A stretch of DNA of 64,000 bases from Zhihengliuella sp. (GTDB lineage: Bacteria; Actinomycetota; Actinomycetes; Actinomycetales; Micrococcaceae). Of this stretch, positions 1-8,739 are shown piece by piece (within the stretch, counting starts at the first letter, position 1; every line of letters begins with the position of its first letter). The translations under genes were made by a program, and so were the position numbers. The notes beneath the pieces are model-generated. The model saw nothing but the letters and a program-made list of their open reading frames with translations, made no database searches and was not told where the DNA came from. The stretch spans positions 62,001 through 126,000 of the forward strand of contig NZ_JAPSJL010000005.1 of NCBI RefSeq assembly GCF_031178195.1, written 5' to 3'.

Positions 1-3000
1 ATCGGCGGGTCCGTCATCTGGGTCCTCTACCTCCTGGCCCTCGCCGTGGGCACCGTCTTCTACGTGATCATCCAGCTGCTCAAGGCGATCAACCCCTTCA
101 TGTGGTTCTACCAGGCGGTCGCCGGGGTGGCGGACGCGAGCGGCAGCACCGACAGCGCGCACCAGCAGGAGCTGGCCGACGGCATGACCGGCGACGACGC
201 CGGAGGCGGGGCCCTGGCGGGCCTGCAGCACTGGATCTCGAGCTGGTACGGACTGCTGCAGTCCATCGCTTGGGAGGCGCTGGTCCCGCTGTTCATCGGC
301 TTCCTGCTCATCGGCCTGGTCCTGTTCAAGAAGATGGACCGCGGCTCGGCGATCAAGAAGCTGATCGTCCGCATCGTCTTCATCGGCGTGGGCCTGCCGC
401 TGCTGGGCTCGATGTACACCGGCGTCCTCGACAAGTTCGACGACTCGCTGCTCGGACAGCACTCGGGTCCGACCCGCGTGGTCCTCTCCACCTACGTGGA
501 CTTCGAGGCCTGGATGATGAACGACCGCCTCTCCGTGCCCGACCAGGCGACGATCTCCTGGGAGGACGGCCAGGCGGGATCCGAGTCCTTGATGTCGGTC
601 CGCAACTCCGCACTGGCGATCAATGCCCAGGCGAACAGCGACTTCGGCGGAATCTCGGTCGGCACGAAGACGAGCGACGCCGAGGCCGCGTGGCGCGCAG
701 GCACCGTCGACGTCGGCGGCTCGGCGGGAGACGACGTCGAGGCAGTTTTCTCTACCTTCGGGATCCTGAACAAGTACATCTCTGGCCAGATCACCTCGGC
801 GTCGGACTTCGAGTCGGGCATCAAGAGCGCGATCACGGACCTGGACGTCGCCGACGGCGAGAAGAAGGAGTGGTTCGTCGACGACCGCAGCTACGGCGAC
901 GTGAAGGAGTTCGGCGAGCAGGACGGCCCCGCGCCGAGTGAGCACCCCGTCCTCGCGACCGCGGGCACGGAAGGCCTGGCCTCGTCGAACCCTGGCGGGA
1001 GCTCGACGACGTTCACGACCCCAGGCAGCAAGCAGGACTGCGGGTTCAGCGTCATGGACGCGGACGGGAACCTCGCCTCGTGCAATCTGTCGGCTCTCTC
1101 GGCCTACAACTACCTGAACACCGGGTTCGGACCCGACTCGCTGACGATGTACAGCTCGAACAACGTCACCAGCGGCCTGACCCGCGAGGACCACATGGCC
1201 GTGAGCCAGGTCGGAACCGGCCCGGCGAAGTTCATGTACTGGCACAACGCCGTGACGGTCCTGGGGTGCATCGTGCTGCTCGGCTTCTGGTACGCCATCG
1301 GGATGCTGGCTGGAGCGGTCAAGCGCACCTTCAGCCTCGTGGCTGCGATCCCGTTCGCCACGCTCGGAGCCCTCTCCGCCATCGCGAAGGTGGTGGTCTA
1401 TTCGACCGCGCTGATCCTCGAGGTCATCGTCACGCTGTTCGTCTACCAGTTCGTCTCGGAGCTGCTGATCTCCATCCCGGACATCATCGCCGGACCCGTC
1501 TCGAGCATGGTGGAGCCCGGCGGCCTGTTCGGCAGCCCGGTGCTCGGAGGGATCATCGTCGTGCTCCTGACCATCGTCTCTTCGCTGCTGGTCATGGGCG
1601 TGACCTTCGCCCTCCTGCGGGTGCGCAAGGTCGTGCTGCAGGCGATGGACGAGGTGTTCACCAAGCTCGCGGACAAGTTCCTCGAGACGGGAACCCCGTC
1701 CAAGGCGGACAAGGCTGGATCGATGCCGTCGCCGGCGCAGGCGCTGGGCACCGGTGCCGGAGCTGCGGCCGGGCAGAAGCTCGCATCGGGCATCGGTGGC
1801 AAGGTCGGCGGCGGTTCGAAGGGCCCGAAGCCCACGGGGCAGCCGACGGGCAAGAACCAGTCGACGAACGCGGGCGGCCTCAACGGCCAGCGGGGCCTCC
1901 CGCCTGCCGGACAGAAGCTCGCGATCGGTCCCGGCGGCGGCGACTCCAGCCAGGCTGGCGAAGGCCCTCGCGGCGGTGACCAGGGTGGTCGCGCGATCGA
2001 AGGCAGCGGTGCGCTCGCCCTGTCGGCGGGCGCAGGCTCCGACGGCGACAAGAGCGGCCCGCTGCAGCTCACCAGCGGCAAGCCGGGCAGCTCGCGCTCC
2101 GACAAGGAGACCGCGCAGAGCCTGAGCAGCAGGGGCGGCCTGTCGAACCTCGGCTACAGCACTGGCGACCAGCAGGGCCCGCACGGAGGCAGGAACCGGC
2201 AGTCCGGTCAGACGCAGAATCAGTCGAGCGCTGAAGGCGGCAGCCGCGCAGGATCGTCGTCGCGCGGCGGTCAGACCGGCTTCGGCAGCGCACAGGGGGG
2301 CTCTGAGCCCAATGGCGCTAAGCAGGTGGGCCAGGGCAATGGTCAGAGCAACGGCCGTCACAGCACGGCAGCCATCGGCTCCGAGAGCGCACACCGCACC
2401 AGCGGGGGTCGCAAGGCGATCGCCGCACAGTCGTTTTCGACCCAGTTCGGCACCGGACAGCAGGGCGCTCAGGCCACGGGCCAGGACGGCCGTGGGCAGA
2501 TGGGCGCTCGGTTCACCGCTGGCACCAGCGGTCCGGCGCAGCTGAGGCCGGGTCGTGCAAGCAACCCCGCCTCGGCGGGAGTCCCGGCTGCGTCGAGCAG
2601 CGCTCCCACGTCGAGCACGGAGGCCAGCCGGGCGGCCAAGGGGCAGCAGCCGAAGGGCCAGGCCGGAGTTGGCCAGCATCCGACGCAGGGCGCTCAGGTC
2701 CACGGCTCCGGCGGCGCTGCTCTTCCGGGCACCGGGCAGGGGCCGCGGTCTCGCGTGGGCACGACGGGTGCTGCGGCACTCAGCCCCGGCCGTGCCGGGA
2801 CCCCGGCGACGCCGGGCGCGCTCTCCCCGTCCGCTGCGACGGGCAGCGCGCCTGATCCGAGTGCGAGGACGTCTGGATCGCGAGCGGTGCGTCCGACCCA
2901 GGGGCAGCCGTTTCATGGCCGTGAGGTCCCGGGACTGGTCACGCAGCGGCCGACCCGTGCAGCCGGTTCGTCCCCGGCGTCTGTCCATCAGGGTCAGTCG

Positions 3001-3435
3001 CAGGGCAAGGCACCGAGCTCGGCACCGCCCCAGTCTGGACGTCGGTCTGCTCACCGTCCTGTCCAGCAGCCGCAGGCCGTGCAGTCCGCGGGCCAGCGGC
3101 CGCAGCAGGGCCAGCGGCGGGTGCAGGTCGATCGGTCGGTGGCCTCGGGCTCGACCCGGCGGCCGTCCACCCCTCAGCCGATGACCGGCTCGACCGCTCC
3201 GAAGCAGTCGGCTCCCACGGAGGGACCGCAGGTCCTGTCCACGGCTCCGGCTCTGGTTCCGGGTGCCCCCGCCTCGGCTCCGAAGTCCTCTGCGCAGAAG
3301 ACCAAGGCCTCGAAGCCGTCCATCGGCTCCGAGCAGCCGAGGCCGCAGCAGCAGGCCCCGGCCAAGCCGCGGCGAGCGGCCGAGAGGCCCGTGCCGCCTC
3401 CCAAGATCAACCACAAGCGCGAAGAGAAGGAGTAG
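1..3435 (+). CDS. TrbL/VirB6-like conjugative transfer membrane protein, 5' truncated
   Basis: The reading frame is open to the first base of the window, so the true start lies upstream; the first in-frame GTG at 46 falls inside a hydrophobic helix and is unlikely to be the start. The visible part has hydrophobic segments around residues 1-12, 75-95, 105-125, 405-435, 440-480 and 500-530 (numbered from position 46), an exported-looking loop between the third and fourth, and then about 580 residues of Gly/Ser/Gln/Ala/Pro-rich low-complexity sequence with a basic end. A polytopic core with a long soluble tail fits the TrbL/VirB6 group of type IV secretion channel proteins in actinobacterial conjugative elements. 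No catalytic motif is expected. The family call rests on topology and context, not on a signature motif. Confidence 0.65.
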   Translation: MGGSVIWVLYLLALAVGTVFYVIIQLLKAINPFMWFYQAVAGVADASGSTDSAHQQELADGMTGDDAGGGALAGLQHWISSWYGLLQSIAWEALVPLFIGFLLIGLVLFKKMDRGSAIKKLIVRIVFIGVGLPLLGSMYTGVLDKFDDSLLGQHSGPTRVVLSTYVDFEAWMMNDRLSVPDQATISWEDGQAGSESLMSVRNSALAINAQANSDFGGISVGTKTSDAEAAWRAGTVDVGGSAGDDVEAVFSTFGILNKYISGQITSASDFESGIKSAITDLDVADGEKKEWFVDDRSYGDVKEFGEQDGPAPSEHPVLATAGTEGLASSNPGGSSTTFTTPGSKQDCGFSVMDADGNLASCNLSALSAYNYLNTGFGPDSLTMYSSNNVTSGLTREDHMAVSQVGTGPAKFMYWHNAVTVLGCIVLLGFWYAIGMLAGAVKRTFSLVAAIPFATLGALSAIAKVVVYSTALILEVIVTLFVYQFVSELLISIPDIIAGPVSSMVEPGGLFGSPVLGGIIVVLLTIVSSLLVMGVTFALLRVRKVVLQAMDEVFTKLADKFLETGTPSKADKAGSMPSPAQALGTGAGAAAGQKLASGIGGKVGGGSKGPKPTGQPTGKNQSTNAGGLNGQRGLPPAGQKLAIGPGGGDSSQAGEGPRGGDQGGRAIEGSGALALSAGAGSDGDKSGPLQLTSGKPGSSRSDKETAQSLSSRGGLSNLGYSTGDQQGPHGGRNRQSGQTQNQSSAEGGSRAGSSSRGGQTGFGSAQGGSEPNGAKQVGQGNGQSNGRHSTAAIGSESAHRTSGGRKAIAAQSFSTQFGTGQQGAQATGQDGRGQMGARFTAGTSGPAQLRPGRASNPASAGVPAASSSAPTSSTEASRAAKGQQPKGQAGVGQHPTQGAQVHGSGGAALPGTGQGPRSRVGTTGAAALSPGRAGTPATPGALSPSAATGSAPDPSARTSGSRAVRPTQGQPFHGREVPGLVTQRPTRAAGSSPASVHQGQSQGKAPSSAPPQSGRRSAHRPVQQPQAVQSAGQRPQQGQRRVQVDRSVASGSTRRPSTPQPMTGSTAPKQSAPTEGPQVLSTAPALVPGAPASAPKSSAQKTKASKPSIGSEQPRPQQQAPAKPRRAAERPVPPPKINHKREEKE

Positions 3436-3438
3436 GAA

Positions 3439-3861
3439 ATGATGCACAGCACCGTCCACGCCCAGGCCCGGACCGACTTCCCGACGGGCTGGTGGCGCTC
3501 CTGGCGCTGGTGGGGTTCCGCCATCAGGAAGGAAGCGACCGCCGCTCTCACCGTCATCGCGCCTGCGCTCCTCCCCCACCGCGCCGTCTTCGCGATGCGC
3601 CATCGCCGCGACGGCGAGCAGCTCGGTCGCCTCGACGGCGAGGGCTTCGCATACGGCTTCGCCGGGGGCCTGGCGCTCATCGCGCTGCTGGTTTGGACGA
3701 CGGCCGGGAGCACTGAGCTGATCCCGCTCCAGTTGGGCGTGGGCTGCTTCCTCGTCCTGAACACCGTGGTCTCCGGGATCGTCGTCGGCGTCCTCATCAC
3801 CGCACGGCTCCATCTTCGGAAGGGAGGCTCGACCGCGATGCCGGCCATTCCGGACGAGTAG
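3439..3861 (+). CDS. Small membrane protein of the transfer region
   Basis: This 140-residue protein starts three bases after the stop of the TrbL-like gene, and the Shine-Dalgarno AAGGAG lies within the end of that gene, so the two are translationally linked. A basic N-terminal half with several Trp is followed by two hydrophobic segments (about residues 74-93 and 98-122) and a basic tail. Size and position suit a small accessory subunit of the conjugation channel. I recognise no family, and the role is inferred only from the neighbour. Confidence 0.6.
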   Translation: MMHSTVHAQARTDFPTGWWRSWRWWGSAIRKEATAALTVIAPALLPHRAVFAMRHRRDGEQLGRLDGEGFAYGFAGGLALIALLVWTTAGSTELIPLQLGVGCFLVLNTVVSGIVVGVLITARLHLRKGGSTAMPAIPDE

Positions 3862-3877
3862 ACGACAGAAGAAGAAA

Positions 3878-3915
3878 AAGAAGCCCACCCCGCCGCGCGG
3901 CGGGGTGGGCTTCTT
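3878..3915. terminator. Bidirectional terminator, 18-bp perfect stem
   Basis: AAGAAGCCCACCCCGCCG at 3878-3895 is repeated as its exact reverse complement at 3898-3915. A-rich and T-rich flanks on both sides suit rho-independent termination in both directions. It sits between the converging small membrane protein (ends 3861) and the minus-strand gene ending at 3929. Confidence 0.85.
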
Positions 3916-3928
3916 CTTTGCAGACGGA

Positions 3929-4432
3929 CTACGACGGCGACTCGGAATCGCCGAGCCGACCGAGCACGAATCCTCGTGCGCGCCCGTCGTTCATCATGTC
4001 GCCGAGGTGTGCCAGGAACACTGCGCGCTGGGTGGTACGGCGATCCTCAAACGGGTCGTACTCCCGTACGGCGTTCATGCTGACGACCCAACCGTCCTCG
4101 CGGGCGATGGCCTCGGCGAGCTCGGATTCTTCGGGCACGGCCATGCCAGCGAAGTCGTGGTCGAACTCGGGCGTGACGTCGAAGCGCTGAGAGGGATCGT
4201 CGATGTAGGCCGTGTCGCCGCGCAGCAGCCGTCCGGAGCGGTCGAACGCCGAAAGGAAGACCCGGTCGGCCCGCGAGGTGTTCTCGACGTGGACCGCCGC
4301 TACTGCGCCGTCGGCGAGGAAGTCGGTCTGGTCGAGCCGTGCGTGGACCCGCGCCCGGGCGCAGTAGTGGCTCATGAGCCGTTCTGCCTCGTCGAAGCCG
4401 CGGAACTCGTCGCTGGTCAGGTCGTCGTACAT
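3929..4432 (-). CDS. Hypothetical protein of the element
   Basis: This 167-residue soluble, acidic protein is of no family I recognise. The start at 4432 (Met-Tyr-Asp-Asp) is chosen because GGAG lies 7 to 10 bases upstream; a longer frame to 4540 would add a low-quality Arg/Gly-rich stretch over hairpin sequence. It contains alternating charged helices and a beta-like central part, with no Cys pairs and no signal peptide. It converges on the transfer genes across a shared terminator. Confidence 0.6.
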   Translation of the reverse strand: MYDDLTSDEFRGFDEAERLMSHYCARARVHARLDQTDFLADGAVAAVHVENTSRADRVFLSAFDRSGRLLRGDTAYIDDPSQRFDVTPEFDHDFAGMAVPEESELAEAIAREDGWVVSMNAVREYDPFEDRRTTQRAVFLAHLGDMMNDGRARGFVLGRLGDSESPS

Positions 4433-4511
4433 CGTGAACTCCGTTCGTGCCGAGGGATGTCGAGGTCGGAGGGACCCGCCTCGACGCCGAGTCCCTCCAA
4501 GCCCTCCCCCG

Positions 4512-4546
4512 GGCGGGCTCCGCCCGCCGAGAAGCGGCATCGCCGC
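4512..4546 (-). terminator. Two adjacent hairpins, possible terminator of the lipoprotein gene
   Basis: Stem GGCGGGC (4512-4518) pairs with GCCCGCC (4522-4528) and stem GCGGC (4534-4538) with GCCGC (4542-4546). Both lie just after the stop of the lipoprotein gene (4584) in its reading direction. There is no T-run, so factor-independent termination is uncertain. Confidence 0.35.
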
Positions 4547-4583
4547 TCCCAGACGGCATGTGACGTCGAAGCGGCCACCGACG

Positions 4584-5003
4584 TCAGCACATCCCGTCGT
4601 ACCCGCTCACGGCCTCGCCCTTGTCCATCGCGAAGAATCGGCGGCCGTCCAGCTCGACCGCATCGCCGGTGCCAGGGGCGACCAGTGCGGACGAGCCCCC
4701 GATGCGGTCGCTCCCGAGGTGCTCGTCGTCGGAGGCCCAGACGACCTGCGCGCCGTCCTCCGAGAGCCCGCCCTCGGCGCTCGGCTCGCTCTCGAGGACC
4801 GCTTCGCCCTCGACGGCGTCCGAGCAGCCGAAGGGATAGAAGGCGACTGAGTCGCCCTGGATGACGAGCTGGCCCTCGTCGTCGTAGTACTCGCCGCTGA
4901 GGCCCGAGCCTCCCGAGCAGGCGACGAGGCCGGCGGCCAGTCCGATGCCGACGACCGTGCAGGCGATGGCCTTCTTGATCGTGGTCGTGCTGGTAATGCG
5001 CAT
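4584..5003 (-). CDS. Small secreted lipoprotein
   Basis: This 139-residue protein begins MRITSTTT with a basic n-region, a hydrophobic stretch and the lipobox L-V-A-C at about residues 26-29, so the mature protein should be anchored to the outer face of the membrane by Cys29. Start 5003 is supported by GGAGAG about 7 bases upstream. The mature part is acidic, about 110 residues long, with two later Cys (one near the C-terminus) that could form a disulfide. It resembles no family I know. Small lipoproteins in conjugative elements sometimes act in surface or entry exclusion; here that is speculation. Confidence 0.7.
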   Translation of the reverse strand: MRITSTTTIKKAIACTVVGIGLAAGLVACSGGSGLSGEYYDDEGQLVIQGDSVAFYPFGCSDAVEGEAVLESEPSAEGGLSEDGAQVVWASDDEHLGSDRIGGSSALVAPGTGDAVELDGRRFFAMDKGEAVSGYDGMC

Positions 5004-5185
5004 GATGCTCTCCTTCAGTGGATGTCTGTGTCCGCCTCCTTGCTCTCGTTCCGGTGGCGCTCGTGCGGCACGGGACCCCTGGTCCAGCGCCTGGCGGGGC
5101 GACGCCGAAGTCCTCGGACCGGACGCGCCCATCCAACGACCCTCCCGGCCCCGCCCAGCTGGACCGATGCCCACGAGTCGGATGC

Positions 5186-5749
5186 TCACTTTCCGCCCTC
5201 GATCTCCAGGTACCGGTAGAGCGTCGCCGGGCTGGTCTCGCAGACCCGCGCGATCTCCGCCATCGTGAACCGGTGCTCGTCGTAGAGCGCCTGCGCCTTC
5301 GCGAGCTGCTTGGCCGTGATCGAGCGCTTCCTCCCGCCCACGCGTCCCTGGGCGCGAGCCGCGGCGAGGCCGGAGCGCGTGCGCTCGATGAGGAGCTCTC
5401 GCTCCATCTGGGCGACGGCCGCGATGATGTTGAAGAAGAACGCCCCCGAGGGCGACGAAGTGTCGATGCCGAAGTTAAGGATCCGCAGACCGACGCCGAG
5501 CTTCTTCAACTGCTCGCTGAGGTTCGCGAGCTCGCCCATGTGCCGGCCAAGTCGCGACAACTCGGTGACGACGAGCCGATCACCCGTGCGAAGGGTGCGG
5601 AGGCAGAGATCGAACTCAGGACGCTTGGATTCCTTGCTGCCCGAGGCCTTCTCGGTGAAGACCCGCTCGCAGCCTGCCGCCTCGAGCTCGTCGATCTGCC
5701 GATCGAGGATCTGGTCGTTGCGCGATACGCGCGCGTAGCCGATGTCCAT
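5186..5749 (-). CDS. Small serine recombinase (resolvase/invertase family)
   Basis: The 187 residues are the normal length for Tn3/Hin-type resolvases. The N-terminal catalytic domain begins MDIGYARVS, with the nucleophilic Ser at position 9, and continues with the Arg-rich motif E-L-S-R-L-G-R near residue 65. A basic linker (GRVGGRKRS) leads to a C-terminal helix-turn-helix with the ETSPATLYRYL recognition helix. It would resolve cointegrates or dimers, or invert a segment. Inverted repeats in the intergenic space upstream (5826-5889) may be its target. It is separate from the large serine integrase at 27104-28636. Confidence 0.9.
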   Translation of the reverse strand: MDIGYARVSRNDQILDRQIDELEAAGCERVFTEKASGSKESKRPEFDLCLRTLRTGDRLVVTELSRLGRHMGELANLSEQLKKLGVGLRILNFGIDTSSPSGAFFFNIIAAVAQMERELLIERTRSGLAAARAQGRVGGRKRSITAKQLAKAQALYDEHRFTMAEIARVCETSPATLYRYLEIEGGK

Positions 5750-5825
5750 CGCTCTCCCCAGTGGTCTGGCGGAGAGCCCCGATGCCCGGCGTCTGAGAGC
5801 CCTGGGCCCAGAGTGAGTCGAGTGT

Positions 5826-5889
5826 GGACAGGCCCCGGCCGACGCTGCGTCGGCCTCGTGTCCATTCTATCGGGGGTTTGTGACAAACC
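5826..5889. repeat. Res-like inverted repeats upstream of the resolvase
   Basis: The 350-base space between the resolvase (5749) and the LysR gene (6100) holds two nested or adjacent symmetric elements. GGCCGACG (5837-5844) pairs with CGTCGGCC (5848-5855), flanked by GGACA and TGTCC (5826-5830, 5859-5863). GGTTTG (5875-5880) and CAAACC (5884-5889) form a second dyad. Resolvase genes usually have their res site directly upstream, so these are candidate resolvase subsites, though the first could be a transcript hairpin. The rest of the space carries the promoter and orphan RNA leader listed next. Confidence 0.4.
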
Positions 5890-5986
5890 AATTGTGAGAG
5901 AAGTCTGTCCTCGTCGTGTCGCACGGATCGCCAGGGAGCAGCGGTCGCGTCAGATCCGTCTCACAGACGCTCGTTTGCGGACGTGC

Positions 5987-6016
5987 TTGTCGTTCGTGGT
6001 TTGCGCGGGCTAGGGT
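5987..6016 (+). promoter_or_regulatory. Promoter of the orphan AbiF-type leader RNA
   Basis: TTGTCG at 5987-5992 and TAGGGT at 6011-6016 are separated by 18 bases, and the conserved leader starts seven bases after the -10 hexamer. The intact leader at 12561 has a TATGCT hexamer (12550-12555) at almost the same distance, but a poor -35. Confidence 0.45.
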
Positions 6017-6022
6017 CTTGCC

Positions 6023-6082
6023 CATCATGATCAGCCCGTAGCTGCAAGGCGCGGGCTGGTTTTCTTTCTTCGGAGAGGGGCC
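6023..6082 (+). ncRNA. Orphan copy of the AbiF-associated RNA leader
   Basis: The stretch closely matches the leader of the abiF-type gene at 12561-12619; differences are few and conservation continues into the start codon and next two codons (ATGGCGGAG, 6083-6091). It contains the stem AGCCCG/CGGGCT with a conserved loop including GCAAGGCG, then a T-rich tract and a purine-rich ribosome site. After codon three the similarity stops abruptly and the 3' end of a minus-strand LysR gene begins, so the toxin gene has been lost. The position, hairpin and U-tract agree with the abiF RNA motif known upstream of abiF genes; that identity is my inference, not a covariance-model hit. Confidence 0.6.
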
Positions 6083-6099
6083 ATGGCGGAGCCCACCGC

Positions 6100-7008
6100 C
6101 TACCCCTTGGACAGGGCCGTGCTCGCCTGCTCGCGCAGCGCGGCGATCAGCGACACCAGGTTCGGGGAGGACTGCGAGGTCCGGCGGGTCGCGATGGAGA
6201 TCGTCCGGTGCGCGTCTGGGTCGCTGAGCGGCACGGGTACCACGGTGGTCGGGAGCGGCCCGCGCCCGAGCCGGGGCAGCGCGGTGATGGCGAGGCCGTG
6301 CTCGACGAAGCTGATCAGAGAGGCGAACTCGCTCGCTTCGTAGATCGTCCGGGGTCGAAGGGCGAGGACCTTCTGATGGCTGGCGAACCAGTCGCGGTAC
6401 GAAGGATCCTCGCGCGGCGTGAGCGCCCATGCCTGCTCTGCCAGATCCTGCAACGTGAGCGAGGGCTCACGTGCCAGCGCGTGCTCGGCGGGGAGGATGG
6501 CGTCGATGGGGTCGATGCCGAGCGTCTGCTCCCGCACGACGTCGTCCTCGTGCGAGCGGGTCGCTCCCCACTCCTTGACGATCGCGGCGTGGAGCCGCCC
6601 CGCACGGAGACGGTCCAGCGCCTCGTCCGGCTCCAGTTCGCGGGGGCGGATCCGCAGAGCAGGGACGTCCCTGGCAAGCGTGGCGACAGCCGGGACGAGG
6701 AGGCCGCGCAGGCCCGTGGGGAACGCGCCGACGTCAATCGCGCCGGAAGGTACCAGGGCCGTGCGGTCGACCAGGTCATCGAGCTCCAGGAGCAGGTGGC
6801 GGCCACGGTCCACCAGGACCTGCGCGCGGTCTGTGAGGATGATGCGGCGACCCGACCTCTCGACCATGGGGGCGTCCATGGCCCTCTCCAGGCGTCGGAG
6901 GTGCTGGGTCACGTTCGAGGGGCTGTACCCGAGTTCTCGCGCCGCTCCCGTCACGCTGCCGGCGTCGGCGACCGCCACCAGCACCCGCAGCCCGAGGACA
7001 TCTACCAT
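6100..7008 (-). CDS. LysR-family transcriptional regulator
   Basis: This 302-residue LysR-type regulator has an N-terminal winged helix-turn-helix (residues 1-60, with GSVTGAARELGYSPSNVTQHL as the HTH) and a substrate-binding effector domain. It is divergent from the EamA exporter at 7073, with 64 bases between them, the usual arrangement in which the regulator controls the divergent gene. The ligand is unknown. Its 3' end abuts the truncated AbiF leader, marking one edge of the exporter cargo block. Confidence 0.9.
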   Translation of the reverse strand: MVDVLGLRVLVAVADAGSVTGAARELGYSPSNVTQHLRRLERAMDAPMVERSGRRIILTDRAQVLVDRGRHLLLELDDLVDRTALVPSGAIDVGAFPTGLRGLLVPAVATLARDVPALRIRPRELEPDEALDRLRAGRLHAAIVKEWGATRSHEDDVVREQTLGIDPIDAILPAEHALAREPSLTLQDLAEQAWALTPREDPSYRDWFASHQKVLALRPRTIYEASEFASLISFVEHGLAITALPRLGRGPLPTTVVPVPLSDPDAHRTISIATRRTSQSSPNLVSLIAALREQASTALSKG

Positions 7009-7072
7009 TCAGTCAGACTAAACGATCAAGGAGGAGATTGCGCAATAGACATGAATCCTCACTGTCCGCAAC

Positions 7073-8011
7073 ATGGTACGTATGCAGCTTGCAACACTCT
7101 CGTCTCCTGTAACCGCGCGAGCACGCGCCACGGTACTCCTCACGATCGCGATGGCCGGCTGGGGCACCATCGGCCTGTTCGCGCATGGCGCTGACGCGGA
7201 TCCGGTGACGATCGCAGCTTGGCGGTGCGTGTTCGCCGTCGTCACCCTTGCAGTGATGTCCGTCGCGGTCGGGGCCTTTCAGTCCAGCAGGTTCACCCGC
7301 CGCGCGGTCATGCTCACGCTCTCCGGCGGCGCAGCTCTGGTGGCGAACTGGGTGCTGCTGTTCGCAGCCTTCGATCGGACGACGATCACGATCGCCACGG
7401 TCAGCTACCACATGGAGCCGTTCTTCCTCGTCGCCATCGGCGCGCTGATCGCGCGGCGCGCGCCATCGGCGCGATCTGTGGCCTGGCTGGTGGCCGGGTT
7501 CGTCGGCCTCCTCCTGGCGACGCGATTCGTGCGGTTCGACGGCCTCGCCCTCGACAGCGGATCGCTCATCGGCCCCCTGGCCGGCCTGGGGGCCGGCCTG
7601 CTCTACGCCATCGCGACATTACTCGCGAAGTACACCGACGGCATCCATCCCCAGGTGATGACCTTGATGCAGTGCGGACTCGGAGCCCTGGTGCTCCTCC
7701 CCTTCGCCGGGATGCTCGAGTGGAGCGATTCCCGGTGGGGCTGGATCGCCGCGATGGGCGTCATCCATACAGGCGTCCTGTACTGGATCCTCTACGCCGC
7801 GGCGCGGAGGCTATCAACCGTCACGCTCGCGGCCCTGTCCTTCGTGAATCCCGCGGTCGCCGTGCTCACCGACGTGCTCCTCACCGGCGATCTGCCCGCG
7901 CCTGAACAGTTCATCGGCATTGCGGTGATCGTCGCCGCTACTCTCGCGATCACGCTCAAGCAGGAGGACCACGAATGCCGGTCACGGCCCGAGGTGGAGG
8001 TCGCGGCATGA
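7073..8011 (+). CDS. EamA/DMT-family exporter
   Basis: The 312 residues make about ten hydrophobic helices arranged as two homologous EamA halves (roughly residues 17-145 and 160-300), typical of drug/metabolite transporters that export amino acids, metabolites or small toxic compounds. No convincing Shine-Dalgarno precedes the ATG at 7073; an in-frame stop at 7052-7054 rules out a longer form, and translation may start at the next Met (7082). Its stop overlaps the following gene in an ATGA. Control by the divergent LysR protein is likely. Substrate cannot be read from the sequence. Confidence 0.85.
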   Translation: MVRMQLATLSSPVTARARATVLLTIAMAGWGTIGLFAHGADADPVTIAAWRCVFAVVTLAVMSVAVGAFQSSRFTRRAVMLTLSGGAALVANWVLLFAAFDRTTITIATVSYHMEPFFLVAIGALIARRAPSARSVAWLVAGFVGLLLATRFVRFDGLALDSGSLIGPLAGLGAGLLYAIATLLAKYTDGIHPQVMTLMQCGLGALVLLPFAGMLEWSDSRWGWIAAMGVIHTGVLYWILYAAARRLSTVTLAALSFVNPAVAVLTDVLLTGDLPAPEQFIGIAVIVAATLAITLKQEDHECRSRPEVEVAA

Positions 8012-8739
8012 GGGTCGCCGTCGCAGGGGCGACCGGCCTCGCCGGCGCAGCGGTGTGCGCCGCGCTCGAATCCGAACGTGCTGACGTGGTCCCGCTCAGC
8101 CGCTCGCACGGCGTGGACCTGATCTCTGGAGCAGGGCTCGAGAGGATGCGCGGCTGCGACGTCGTCATCGACGCCACGAACGTCACCGGAGGAGACCTGC
8201 CGCGCGACGTCGCGACCGTAACGGCAGCAGAGCGGCTCGTTGAAGCAGCTGTCGAGCACGGCGTCCGGCGAGTCGCCGTGCTCTCTATCCTGGGCGTGGA
8301 TGATCCCGGCTTCGACGAATTCCCCTACTACCGCGCGAAGCGTGAGCAGGAGCGGCTCGCTCTCGCGAGTCCGCTTGAGGCGGTGATCGTCCGCTCCGCG
8401 CAGTGGTTCGAGTTCGCGATGAACCCAGCAGCTGTCACTACCGCCGACGAAGGATATCTTGAGGTCGCCGACTGGCTGATCCAGCCAGTGGCCGTGTCCA
8501 GCGTCGGATGCTACCTGGCCCGGTCCGCACTGAAGCCCAATCGAGAGGTCGTCTCGATCGCCGGCCCGGAACCCGTGCGGCTCCCGGAGATGACCCGACG
8601 GATCCTCTCCACTCGCGGCGACCCTCGACAGATCCGCGCGGTCGAAGCTCGTGTCGCGGCGTTCAGCTCAGGCGCGCTCCTCCCTGACGCGTATGCCTCG
8701 CTCCTCGACCCGCGACTCAACGAATGGCTTGTCAACTAG
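8008..8739 (+). CDS. NmrA-like NAD(P)-binding SDR-type protein
   Basis: This 243-residue protein has an N-terminal Rossmann motif (VAVAGATGLAGAAV) and the atypical-SDR layout of NmrA/YwnB-like proteins: DVVIDATN after strand four, then VRRVAVLSILGVD and PYYRAKREQE. Start 8008 is chosen over an earlier Met because its ATG overlaps the exporter stop as ATGA, which implies translational coupling. Such proteins sense redox cofactors or reduce quinone-like or other small substrates. With the exporter it may handle one compound, but nothing in the sequence identifies it. Confidence 0.8.
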   Translation: MRVAVAGATGLAGAAVCAALESERADVVPLSRSHGVDLISGAGLERMRGCDVVIDATNVTGGDLPRDVATVTAAERLVEAAVEHGVRRVAVLSILGVDDPGFDEFPYYRAKREQERLALASPLEAVIVRSAQWFEFAMNPAAVTTADEGYLEVADWLIQPVAVSSVGCYLARSALKPNREVVSIAGPEPVRLPEMTRRILSTRGDPRQIRAVEARVAAFSSGALLPDAYASLLDPRLNEWLVN

